From JBBDMC01 sp963826055 (GTDB lineage: Bacteria > Pseudomonadota > Alphaproteobacteria > Rhizobiales > Kaistiaceae): a stretch of 64,000 bases of DNA. The position numbers and the translations under genes are program-made. Below the pieces are notes generated by a model that was not told the origin of the DNA, ran no database searches, and was given only the letters and a program-made list of their open reading frames with translations. Shown piece after piece: positions 18,520 through 28,488 of this stretch (the first letter of the stretch is position 1; each line of letters starts with the position of its first letter). The DNA is taken from positions 1 through 64,000 of the forward strand of contig CAWGVO010000005.1 in assembly GCA_963826055.1 (NCBI GenBank). The letters are read 5' to 3'.

Positions 18520-19501
18520 CCGGCTCGATCGGCATCGTCGGTGGCGGCGCCTGGGGCACCGCGCTGGCGCTCACCGCCGTCCGCGCCGGCCGGCGCGCGA
18601 CGCTGTGGGCCCGCGATGCCGCGACCGTCAGCCGACATCAACACCGCGCGCGAGAACCCGCGCTACCTGCCCGGCATCCCCATCGACCCTGCCGTCGCCG
18701 CCACCGGCGACATCGGGGAAGCAGCGACCGCCGACGTGGTGGTGCATCGCCGTTCCCGCCCAGACCGTCCGCGCCGTCGCGCTGGAGCTCGCGCCCCACC
18801 TCGCCCCCGGCACGCCGGTGGTCGTCGCCGCCAAGGGTCTGGAGCGGGGCACCGACAAGCGCATGTCCGAGGTGCTGACCGAGGTCGTGCCGCAGGCGAT
18901 GCCGGCGGTCCTATCGGGCCCGAGCTTCGCCGCCGACGTCGCCCGCGGCCTGCCGACCGCGGTCACCATCGCCACCCACGACGAGCGCCTGGCGCTCGAC
19001 CTCTGCCGCGTCTTCGGCTGCCCGACCTTTCGCCCCTACGCCGAGACCGACATGATCGGCGTCGAGATCGGCGGCGCCGTCAAGAACGTTCTCGCCATCG
19101 CCGCCGGCATCGTTTCCGGCCGGCATCTCGGCGCCAGCGCCCTTGCCGCGCTGATCGCGCGCGCCTTCGCCGAGCTGAGGCGTCTCGGCCAGACGCTCGG
19201 CGCCCGCCCCGACACGCTCATGGGCCTCTCCGGCCTCGGCGACCTGGTGCTCACCTGCTCCGGTCCCCAGTCGCGCAACTTCTCATACGGCGCCCTCATC
19301 GGCGCCGGCGGCGACCGCTCCGCCCCGCATCCCCTCGTCGAGGGCATCGCCACCGCCGCCGTCGCCCGCGACCTTGCCCGCCACCACGCCATCCTCATGC
19401 CGATCGTCGAGGCGGTCGCCGCCATCCTCGACGACACGCTGACCGTCGAGGCGGCGATCGACAGCCTGATGACCCGTCCTCTCAAGCGCGAGGCCGACTG
19501 A
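18516..19501 (+). CDS. gpsA: NAD(P)-dependent glycerol-3-phosphate dehydrogenase (frameshifted)
   Basis: Makes sn-glycerol-3-phosphate from dihydroxyacetone phosphate for phospholipid synthesis. ATG 18516 opens MTGSIGIVGGGAWGTALAL with the nucleotide-binding GxGxWG. Then DINTARENPRYLPGIPI lies in a second frame (shift near 18630). A third frame (shift near 18740) carries IAVPAQTVRAVALELAPHL, VVAAKGLERGTDKRMSEV, AVLSGPSFAADVARGLPTAV, GVEIGGAVKNVLAIAAGI with the catalytic lysine, and GLSGLGDLVLTCSGPQSRN. Repaired length is about 328, normal for GpsA. It follows tsaD with an apparent ATGA overlap, a common alphaproteobacterial arrangement. Confidence 0.9.
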
Positions 19502-19564
19502 GCGGTGGACGGCAGTTCGGCCTCCGACTAAGTTTCCGTTCCGTCGCCCAACCATCGCGAGCGT

Positions 19565-19979
19565 ATGAGCATGGCCTATTGGCTGTTCAAATCCGAGCCG
19601 GAAGCCTGGTCGTGGGATCAGACCGTCAAGGACGGTCGCAAGGGCACCGAGTGGACCGGCGTCCGGAACTTCACCGCCCGCAACAACATGCGCGCCATGA
19701 AGAAGGGCGACCAGGGCTTCTTCTACCATTCCGGCGGCGACAGGCAGATCGTCGGCATCGTCGAGGTGGTCAAAGAGGCCCATCCGGATTCCACCGACGA
19801 GGCCTGGCAGTGCGTCGACATCGCCGCGGTGAAGCCGGTGCCGAAGCCGGTGACGCTTGCCGGCGGTCAAGGCCGACAAGGCGCTCGCCGGGATGGCGCT
19901 GGTGCGCCTGTCGCGCCTGTCGGTACAGCCGGTCACCGACGCCGAGTGGAAGCGCGTCTGCAAGATGGGCGGCCTCTAG
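19565..19979 (+). CDS. EVE-domain protein (frameshifted)
   Basis: Small protein of the EVE (PUA-like) family, thought to bind modified bases in RNA or DNA. ATG 19565. YWLFKSEPEAWSWDQ, EWTGVRNFTARNNMRAMKKG, GFFYHSGGDRQIVGIVEVV and HPDSTDEAWQCVDI match the family from its first residues. A shift of one base near 19862 (after PKPVTLA) restores VKADKALAGMALVRLSRLSV, AEWKRVCKMGGL and a stop at 19977-19979. Repaired length of about 138 is the usual size. Without the repair the frame runs on through the next gene and gives a false 873-residue product. It follows gpsA by 63 bases and is possibly co-transcribed. Confidence 0.87.
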
Positions 19980-20158
19980 GAGCAGATAATTTTCGTCGTT
20001 TTGGTAGGGAGCGCGGCCGTGTCCGTGGTCCCGGCCGCCGCTCACGGATTCGTGAACGGCACCGGGGAAGGCATGTCGCCGGCAATCCGTATAGTCGCAC
20101 TTCAGGGGAGCATTTGGTGACAGGCCGCATCCACCCGGCCTGTGTTGGGAGACCACCG

Positions 20159-22186
20159 ATGATCCGTGCACGGTCCCGCAGGCCGCGATTTTTCGCGCGC
20201 AAAAATCCGATCGCAATCGCCCTTGTCGCGTCGGCGCTTGTGGCTGCTGGCGCCACCGCCGTCTTTTCGGACGACGACGATCACTCCGTCGACAGTCCCC
20301 TTACCGACTATGGTGACATCACGCTGACGCAGAAGAACTACGACCAGATTCTGGCGGAGGTCACCTCGTCCGGCAAGCAGGAGTACGACAGCGCGACCGT
20401 CAACACCGGCGGCAGCTCGCCCTTCACCTTTGACATCAGCACGCAGTGTGCGGCCGGCACTTCCGGCAACGTCCTGCCGCCGATCACCGAGATCGAGACC
20501 GGCGGCGTTTTGCAGGAAGTGTGGCTGGGCGGCCCGATCGTCTGGCTGAAGCGCTGGACGCCGGGCTACGGCGGCGGCGATGGCAAGGACTTCACCCTGA
20601 ACACGCTCAATCAGGACGACATCGACGAACACAATCTCGACGTCGAAGGGTTCAGCCCCGAATCCTCCATTCCCGACGGCACCACGTCGGTGCAATACCA
20701 GATCGACCAGATCAAGCAGGCCGCCATCGATCGCTGCAATGCGCGGCTTCAAAACGTCAAGCAGAACCACCCCAACTTCACCGACCCGGTCGCGTTCATC
20801 TCCTCGGGCGGCATCGTCGATGTTCTTTGGGACAATACCTGGGCCAGGCAGGTTTGCCGGCATCAGCGCATCTACCTCGATGGCGAAGACGGCTCGGCCG
20901 GTCATTCCGACATCTTCGATCGCACGGCGCAGACCGGCAACATGACCGTCGTCGGCAAGGTTCGCTGCATCTCGCCGTACGAGGCGCCGTCGCCGGCATC
21001 CAACGACATCGCCCAGGCGTTCGGCGTCCTCAGCGCCGAACTCGACGCCAATCCGAATTTCTATCGCGGCGCGTGTCCGGCCAACGTGATCTTCAACGCG
21101 TCCGTGGTCACCCAGGGCGTCGGTCAGCTCCAGGTCGAGATCCACAACCAGAACGGCGAGTTGCGGCTGACCAGGACGATTGACGTCACGCACGTCGGGC
21201 CGCAGAACTTCTCCTTCTTCGATACCTTCGACTACCCCGACATCGCCGGTTCCGGCGACTTGACCACGCCGGGCGGCGGCGGTGGCGGTGGCGGTCCGGT
21301 GATCACGACGCCTCCGCCCAATCCCGACCCGGCAGGACCGGTCCTCGTCGCGCCGGGCGGCGGTGGCGGCGGCGGCATCCCGCCGGGCCCCGGCAACATC
21401 CAGGTCAAGCCCAACCCGCCCAACGTTTATTCCGGCTGGTATCGCCTGACGGTGACGAAACCGACCGGCACCGGAGTCAAATCGCCCATCGCCAACTACA
21501 AGGTCATCTGCGAGAAGCCCGAGCCCGGCCCGCAGATCGCCTCGCCCGTTCCCGAATGCTTCGGCGGCATCGTTGCCGGCGGCCAGTGCGTCTGCGACGA
21601 CGGCCAGACCCCGGTCAACGGCCGCTGCATCGCCGGAAGTTTCGCCGCCCTGCCGCCGCTCTGCGAAGGTGGCGCGATCGTCGCCAGCCAATGCGTCTGT
21701 CCCGAGGGCCGGCATGTGGAGGATGGCCGCTGCGTGCCCAGCGTCGTCATCGACTGCGCGCCGGGGTACATCCGGCGGGGGGCCGCGTGCATTCCCTGCC
21801 CGCCCGGTACCCAGGCATCCAGCGGTGCGTGTCTGGTGTCGCTCCCCGAAGCGCAACAGCCGCTGCCACCGCTGCCGCCCGGCCCGCAAATTCCCCCGGG
21901 CCCGCTGCCGCCGCAGCCTCCCCGACCCGCTCCGCAGGTCTCGATACCGACCCCGCTGCCGCTGCCGCCGCAGCCGCCGACTGTGCAACCGACGCCTCCG
22001 CCGGTCTTCATACCGCCCGCCGTGCAGCAACCGCCGCCGCGGCAGCCGCAGGTCGTCGTCACCTGCACCGGTGGCACCGTCCAGGGACAGGATTGCGCCT
22101 GTCCGCCGCGCTGGACACGCCAGACGGTGCGGATCGCGCCGACCGCCCGCATCTATAACTGCGTGCCGCCCCAACCGGCGAGGTAG
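20159..22186 (+). CDS. Exported Pro-rich protein with repeated C-x-GG / C-x-C motifs
   Basis: Not a recognised family. ATG 20159 follows GGGAGA; GTG 20117 is an alternative. N-terminal arginine-rich stretch, one hydrophobic segment (IAIALVASALVAAGATAVF, a signal or anchor), then a roughly 350-residue globular domain with several cysteines (for example DISTQCAAG, AIDRCNARLQ, ARQVCRHQRIYLD). Gly-rich linkers (GGGGGGGG) follow. Next comes a tandem of short Cys modules, ECFGGIVAGGQCVCDDG, LCEGGAIVASQCVCPEG and a CPPG unit, a long Pro-rich stalk, and a final module TCTGGTVQGQDCACPPRW that ends IYNCVPPQPAR. The layout suggests a secreted or envelope-anchored protein with a stalk and small disulfide modules. 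The last 44 residues recur in the next gene. 675 residues; function unknown. Confidence 0.7.
   Translation: MIRARSRRPRFFARKNPIAIALVASALVAAGATAVFSDDDDHSVDSPLTDYGDITLTQKNYDQILAEVTSSGKQEYDSATVNTGGSSPFTFDISTQCAAGTSGNVLPPITEIETGGVLQEVWLGGPIVWLKRWTPGYGGGDGKDFTLNTLNQDDIDEHNLDVEGFSPESSIPDGTTSVQYQIDQIKQAAIDRCNARLQNVKQNHPNFTDPVAFISSGGIVDVLWDNTWARQVCRHQRIYLDGEDGSAGHSDIFDRTAQTGNMTVVGKVRCISPYEAPSPASNDIAQAFGVLSAELDANPNFYRGACPANVIFNASVVTQGVGQLQVEIHNQNGELRLTRTIDVTHVGPQNFSFFDTFDYPDIAGSGDLTTPGGGGGGGGPVITTPPPNPDPAGPVLVAPGGGGGGGIPPGPGNIQVKPNPPNVYSGWYRLTVTKPTGTGVKSPIANYKVICEKPEPGPQIASPVPECFGGIVAGGQCVCDDGQTPVNGRCIAGSFAALPPLCEGGAIVASQCVCPEGRHVEDGRCVPSVVIDCAPGYIRRGAACIPCPPGTQASSGACLVSLPEAQQPLPPLPPGPQIPPGPLPPQPPRPAPQVSIPTPLPLPPQPPTVQPTPPPVFIPPAVQQPPPRQPQVVVTCTGGTVQGQDCACPPRWTRQTVRIAPTARIYNCVPPQPAR
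22057..22186 (+). repeat. Copy 1 of a ~130-base coding repeat (Cys-rich C-terminal module)
   Basis: Encodes the C-terminal module starting VTCTGGTVQGQDCACPP and ending PQPAR. The second copy is at 22737-22866. By eye the two copies differ at about eight codons, all synonymous (for example GGT/GGC, TAT/TAC, AGG/CGC), so the peptides are identical. Confidence 0.85.
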
Positions 22187-22224
22187 GGCTACCGGGCCGC
22201 CACAGTTCAACTGACGGAGGCCCG

Positions 22225-22866
22225 ATGGCACGCACGGGTGCGTTGCCGGCGAGCGTAGCGCGTATCTTCATGTTCCTGGCGGCCTCGGCGATTGCCGGGG
22301 CCGTTTGGGCCGCGGCCGGCACTCCGTTTGCCTCCCTCTCGTGTCCACAGCCGTTCGTCGCGAACGCCGCGGTAACCGCTTGCGTGTGCCCGATCGGGAT
22401 GGAACCGTTGGCGGACACGTGCATCCCGTCAATGCCGACCATGGTTGCCCCAGCGGGCCCGTCGCCGGCGGCCGGGCCGCCACCGTTCCCGCCACCGCCG
22501 CGACCACTACCGGTGCCCGGACCGATCTACCGCCCGCCCGGACCGCCGGCGCCGCCTGTCCCAACGCCGTTCCCGGCTCCCCAGCCGGCACCACCGCCGC
22601 CTCCGCCGTTGACAGGGCCGCCGCCGTCGACCGCCCATCCGCCGTCGCAGCCGCCGCCACCGCCAGCGGTGCCGCTGCCGCCCTCGGGCCGGTGATCGTG
22701 AGCGCCGGCGCTGCCCTCGCCGTCGTCACAGCCGCTGGTCACCTGCACCGGCGGCACGGTCCAGGGACAGGATTGCGCCTGTCCGCCGCGCTGGACGCGC
22801 CAGACGGTGCGGATCGCGCCGACCGCCCGCATCTACAACTGCGTACCGCCGCAGCCGGCGCGCTGA
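22225..22866 (+). CDS. Short paralogous Pro-rich exported protein sharing the Cys module (apparently broken)
   Basis: Begins at ATG 22225 after TGACGGAGGCCCG, with a signal peptide (IFMFLAASAIAGAVWAAAG) and one Cys module (LSCPQPFVANAAVTACVCPI). A Pro-rich stalk follows (PPPFPPPPRPLPVPGP, QPAPPPPPPLTGPPPS). The frame meets TGA at 22693-22695 and again two codons later. The same frame then re-opens and encodes the full C-terminal module TCTGGTVQGQDCACPPRW...IYNCVPPQPAR with a proper stop at 22864-22866. The segment between reads sensibly in another frame (SGPVIVSA). Two compensating single-base errors near 22690 and 22712 would therefore give one protein of about 213 residues. It is 38 bases behind its larger paralogue, so probably co-expressed. 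Confidence 0.6.
22737..22866 (+). repeat. Copy 2 of the ~130-base coding repeat
   Basis: Matches 22057-22186. All differences seen are synonymous, and this copy closes the second Pro-rich gene. Confidence 0.85.
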
Positions 22867-22953
22867 CCGCGCCTCACTTGCGTCGCGACTGCGTTCGGGG
22901 TTTTAACTCCTGCAAGCGGCCTCAAAGGCCACGACCCAAGCGGGAGGAGCGAG

Positions 22954-24924
<1,971 letters not shown>

Positions 24925-24929
24925 CCCGA

Positions 24930-24973
24930 GCAATTCCAGGAAAAGTGTGAAGCACTTTTCCGTTCGGGATTGC
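24930..24973. repeat. 44-base GGAAAAGTG palindromic repeat, copy A
   Basis: Imperfect palindrome beginning GCAATTCCAGGAAAAGTG and ending CACTTTTCC...GATTGC, lying just after the acs stop. Two more copies are at 38857-38900 and 38914-38957. This type of short palindromic intergenic repeat is frequent in Hyphomicrobiales genomes. Confidence 0.85.
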
Positions 24974-24990
24974 ACCAATGCCCCAACGCG

Positions 24991-25016
24991 AAAGGCCCGG
25001 CTCGCGCCGGGCCTTT
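24991..25016. terminator. Rho-independent-type terminator, bidirectional
   Basis: Perfect 11-base stem AAAGGCCCGGC / GCCGGGCCTTT with a TCGC loop. The flanking A and T runs serve both strands, and it sits between the convergent acs and DUF378 genes. Confidence 0.85.
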
Positions 25017-25043
25017 CCTTGTCTCATGCCGTGACCGTTGCGG

Positions 25044-25250
25044 TCAGGCCATCTGCTCCTGCATCGACTTCGACAGCGGCATGATCTGGTAGAGGCCAGA
25101 CAGCCCGACGAGGATGTAGATGAGCTTCAGCAGGATCGGCGAGAAGCCGAAGATCGCCGCTACGAGATTGAATTCGAACAGACCGATCAAACCCCAGTTG
25201 ATTGCGCCGATGATGACCAGGATCATCGATATGACGTTAAGCCATTTCAT
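25044..25250 (-). CDS. DUF378 small membrane protein
   Basis: 68-residue, two-helix membrane protein. The first helix MKWLNVISMILVIIGAINWG and following LIGLFEFNLVAAIFG, and the second helix with IYILVGLSGLYQIMPL, match the DUF378 (YuzA-like) family. No biochemical role is known. ATG 25250. Shares the bidirectional terminator with acs. Confidence 0.85.
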   Translation of the reverse strand: MKWLNVISMILVIIGAINWGLIGLFEFNLVAAIFGFSPILLKLIYILVGLSGLYQIMPLSKSMQEQMA

Positions 25251-25407
25251 TTCGGGTCCTCCGATGGTTTCCCCATCCCTCCCCGCAGGCGCGCCCCGGG
25301 CCTTCAGCGGCCGCTCTCGGTAACTGGAACCGAATCACACCCGCGCGCATGGTGATCCTGTCCGCCCCGCGCTTCAATATGCTCCGCACAATTATTGGGC
25401 AGGCCCC

Positions 25408-25871
25408 TCACCCGCCGAGCCCCGCCAGCGCGCACCAGTCGCCCCGCGCGCCGCCGTCGTAGGCGCGCACCAGCCCGCTCGCCAGCATCTGGGCGGCGAG
25501 GTCAGCCCCCGCGCCGTTGGTCGACGTCCGCATCGACCCGGCCGCCGTACTTGTCCGCCGAGATGTTGGTCAGCGACAGCCCGCCGCGCGGCCAGCACCG
25601 TCAGCCGGGCCCTGGCCGCGTCGCCTCTCTCCCGCTCGCTCGCGCACCGTGCCCGGCCGCCGGTCTCCGGCGCGTCGATGCCCCGGATGCGCACCTGCAC
25701 CGTCAGGTCGAGGTCGAGCCACAGGCGGGCGCGCACCTCGATGCTGTCGCCGTCGATCACCCGCACGGTTTCCGCCGTGACCGGACCGGCGAAGCGCTCG
25801 CCGGCGTCCGCGCCCGCGCCCGCCAGCATCGCCGCCGCCCCCATCGCCAGCCTCAACCACAGCCGTAACAT
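25408..25871 (-). CDS. Exported thermonuclease (SNase)-like protein (frameshifted)
   Basis: Small exported protein of the staphylococcal-nuclease-like family. ATG 25871. A signal peptide (LWLRLAMGAAAMLAGAGADA) precedes VTAETVRVIDGDSIEVRARL and VQVRIRGIDAPETGGRARC, the SNase first strands with the catalytic-site arginine and metal aspartate positions. Then come ERERGDAARARLTVLAA and, after a shift near 25585, GGLSLTNISADKYGGRV. A second shift near 25525 restores GADLAAQMLASGLVRAYDG and a stop at 25408. Repaired length of about 154 is normal. Many proteobacterial members are accessory periplasmic proteins of unknown substrate. Stands alone. Confidence 0.78.
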
Positions 25872-26135
25872 CGGCGCCCCGTCTCACGAATCGGAATGAG
25901 GAATATATTCACATTCCGTTCTCGTCATCAATGGTAAACGATACAACCTGAATGATGGAACATACCACGAACCTACACGCTATGCGAGCATAAACGACCT
26001 TGCGCCGATTTCATCCGCACTGGGCCGCGCCGCCGCCTTGCGGGCGCCACAGCCCCATCCCATCATTATTGGCGGGCGTCATCGCCGGCCCGGCGCTGGT
26101 CCGCGTGCCGCGGCCCGTCACGAAAACCGAAGAAG

Positions 26136-27068
26136 ATGAACACGCTACGAACCGGAATGCTGCTGGCGGCCCTGACCGCCATCTTCGTCGGCGTCGGCTA
26201 CCTCGTCGGCGGCGGCGGTGGCGCCGTGATCGCCTTCCTCGTTGCTGCCGGCATGAACGTCTTCAGCTACTGGAATGCCGACCGCCTTGTCTTGTCGATG
26301 GCCCGCGCCCGCGAGGTCGATGAGAGAAGCGCGCCCGAGTTCTACGGCCTCGTCCGCGATCTCGCCGCCCGTGCCAACCTGCCCATGCCGCGCGTCTACA
26401 TCGCCGACAATCCGCAGCCGAACGCTTTCGCCACCGGCCGCAATCCCGAGCACGCCGCGGTCTGCGCCACCACCGGGCTTCTTTCGATGCTGTCGCGCGA
26501 CGAGATTGCCGGCGTCATGGCCCACGAGCTCGGCCACGTCAGGAACCGCGACACCCTCACCATGACAATCACCGCCACCATCGCCGGCGCCATCTCGATG
26601 CTCGCCAACTTCGCCCTGTTCTTCGGTGGCTTCGGCGGCAACCGCAACAACAACCCGCTCGGCATCGTCGGCGTTCTTGTCGCCGCCATCGTGGCGCCCG
26701 TCGCCGCCCTTCTGGTGCAGATGGCGATCAGCCGCACGCGCGAATATTCCGCCGACCGCGCCGGCGCCGAGATCAGCGGCAGCCCCGCTTCCCTCGCCTC
26801 GGCGCTCGCCAGGATCTCCAACGCCGCGAAGCGCATCCCCAACGTCCCCGCCGAACGCAACCCGGCGACCGCCCACCTGTTCATCGTCAATCCGCTGTCC
26901 GGCGCCCGCATGGACAACCTCTTCTCGACCCACCCCGCGACCGAGAACCGCATCGCGGCGCTGATGGCGATGGCGGACAAATCCCCCCGCGCGACACCGG
27001 CGACGGTCGCCGTACCGCGCGTCGGCCGCACCGGCCGCGGCAGCGTCTCGCACGGGCCATGGGGCTGA
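26136..27068 (+). CDS. htpX: Membrane zinc metalloprotease HtpX
   Basis: M48B inner-membrane protease that degrades misfolded membrane proteins. It has two N-terminal helices (from LLAALTAIFVGVGYLVG), the active site HELGHVRNRD (HExxH at 130-134), two further helices (about 146-195), and the third zinc ligand region ISRTREYSADRAGAEISG. The typical end STHPATENRIAALMAMA is followed by a short basic tail. 310 residues, unbroken. ATG 26136. Its end overlaps the rsmB start by 10 bases, so the two are translationally coupled. Confidence 0.95.
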   Translation: MNTLRTGMLLAALTAIFVGVGYLVGGGGGAVIAFLVAAGMNVFSYWNADRLVLSMARAREVDERSAPEFYGLVRDLAARANLPMPRVYIADNPQPNAFATGRNPEHAAVCATTGLLSMLSRDEIAGVMAHELGHVRNRDTLTMTITATIAGAISMLANFALFFGGFGGNRNNNPLGIVGVLVAAIVAPVAALLVQMAISRTREYSADRAGAEISGSPASLASALARISNAAKRIPNVPAERNPATAHLFIVNPLSGARMDNLFSTHPATENRIAALMAMADKSPRATPATVAVPRVGRTGRGSVSHGPWG

Positions 27069-28402
27069 GCCCGTCCCGCCGACCGGGCCCGACCGCCGCC
27101 CCGGGGTTCGCCGCGCGCGCCACCGCCGCCGGTCTGCTGGCGGCGGTGCTCGACGAGCATCGCTCGCTTGACGCGGCCCTCGATGGCGACGGCAGCGATT
27201 CCGGCTACGCCGCGCTCGCACCGCGCGACCGTGCGCTCGCCCGCGCCATCGTCGGCGCCGCGCTCCGCCACCACGGCGAAATCACCGCGGTACTTGGCCG
27301 CTTGATCGAGCGCCCCCCGCGCAGCGCCGGTAACTTCGCCCGCATCGTCGAGACCGCGGCGGCGCAGATCCTGTTCATGGGCATCGCCGATCACGCCGCC
27401 GTCTCCATCGCCATCGACCAGATCGCCGCCGACCCGGCCGCGCGCCGCTACAAGGCGCTCGCCAACGCCGTGCTGAGGCGCCTGGCGCGCGAGGGCACCG
27501 AACTTCTCGCCGGTGTCGATGCTGTTGTGGCCGACACGCCCTCCTGGCTCTGGCAGCGGTGGTGCGCGACCTACGGCGAGGCCGATGCGCGGCGCATCGC
27601 GGACGCCCATCGTCTGGAGCCCTATCTCGACCTCACCGTGAAATCCGATCCCGCCGCCTGGGCCGGGCGTCTCGACGGCACGGTGCTGCCGACCGGAACG
27701 GTGCGCACGATCGCCTCCGGTGCGATCGATGCGTTGCCCGGCTTCGCCGACGGCGCATGGTGGGTGCAGGATGCCGCTGCCGCCCTTCCCGCCCGTCTCG
27801 TCGGCGAGGTTGCCGGCAGGCGCGTTGCCGACCTCTGCGCCGCCCCCGGCGGCAAGACCGCGTCCCTCTGCCTGGCCGGCGCCAACGTCACCGCCGTCGA
27901 TATTTCCGCCCCGCGCCTCAAGCGTCTCGAGGCCAACCTTTCCCGCCTCGGCTTTTGCGCCGACACCGTCGTCGCCGACGTGCTGGCATGGATGCCGGCG
28001 CAGCCGTTCGACGCCGTCCTCCTTGACGCTCCCTGCACCGCCACCGGCACCATCCGCCGCCATCCCGACATCGCCTGGCTGAAGCGGCCCGCCGACGTCG
28101 CCGCCCTCGCCCGGTTGCAGGCACGCATGATCGACCGCGCCACCGGCTTTCTGAAGCCCGGCGGCACGCTTCTCTACTGCACCTGTTCGCTCGAACCGGA
28201 GGAAGGCGAGGCCCAGATCGCCGCCGCCCTCTCCCGCCTGCCCCTCAAGGTGGCGCCGATCGCGCCGGGCGAGATCGGCGGCCTCGCCGAGGTCGTGACG
28301 CCGACGGGCGCCGTCCGCACCCTTCCCTTCCACCTCGCCGCGGCGACCGGGCGAATGTCGGGACTTGACGGGTTTTTCATCGCGCGGCTTGTAAAGCGCT
28401 GA
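27059..28402 (+). CDS. rsmB: RsmB/NOP-family 16S rRNA (cytosine-C5)-methyltransferase
   Basis: SAM-dependent rRNA m5C methyltransferase. The N-terminal third is a NusB-like RNA-binding domain (LAPRDRALARAIVGAALRHH, RYKALANAVLRRLARE). The C-terminal Rossmann domain has VADLCAAPGGKTASL (SAM motif I), VTAVDISAPRLKRLEANL, the DAPCTATG motif IV cysteine and the catalytic CTCSLEPEE motif VI. 447 residues, intact. ATG or near-equivalent start at 27059, overlapping htpX. Followed by the heparinase-like gene and purH, the usual order in Hyphomicrobiales. Confidence 0.93.
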   Translation: MGLSPSRRPGPTAAPGFAARATAAGLLAAVLDEHRSLDAALDGDGSDSGYAALAPRDRALARAIVGAALRHHGEITAVLGRLIERPPRSAGNFARIVETAAAQILFMGIADHAAVSIAIDQIAADPAARRYKALANAVLRRLAREGTELLAGVDAVVADTPSWLWQRWCATYGEADARRIADAHRLEPYLDLTVKSDPAAWAGRLDGTVLPTGTVRTIASGAIDALPGFADGAWWVQDAAAALPARLVGEVAGRRVADLCAAPGGKTASLCLAGANVTAVDISAPRLKRLEANLSRLGFCADTVVADVLAWMPAQPFDAVLLDAPCTATGTIRRHPDIAWLKRPADVAALARLQARMIDRATGFLKPGGTLLYCTCSLEPEEGEAQIAAALSRLPLKVAPIAPGEIGGLAEVVTPTGAVRTLPFHLAAATGRMSGLDGFFIARLVKR

Positions 28403-28488
28403 TTTCTTGCCCGTTAACGTCGATGGGGCGATAGTCCGCCGGCGCCGATTCGAGGGCAGGCCGGCGCCTGGCAAAGGGGCTTGAGGAA

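Noticed and set aside
16400..19501. A continuous 1033-codon open frame across hemC, tsaD and gpsA
   Set aside because: It joins antisense hemC sequence to pieces of tsaD and gpsA through frameshifts; only the fragments matching those two families are real.
19565..22186. A single 873-codon protein with an EVE domain fused to a Pro-rich protein
   Set aside because: The EVE domain's own C-terminus and stop (19977-19979) appear after a one-base correction, so the fusion is an artefact of a missing frame.
22057..22866. Insertion sequence or transposon ends as an explanation for the 130-base repeat
   Set aside because: Both copies are in frame, end at stop codons and differ synonymously; no transposase or terminal inverted repeats are present.
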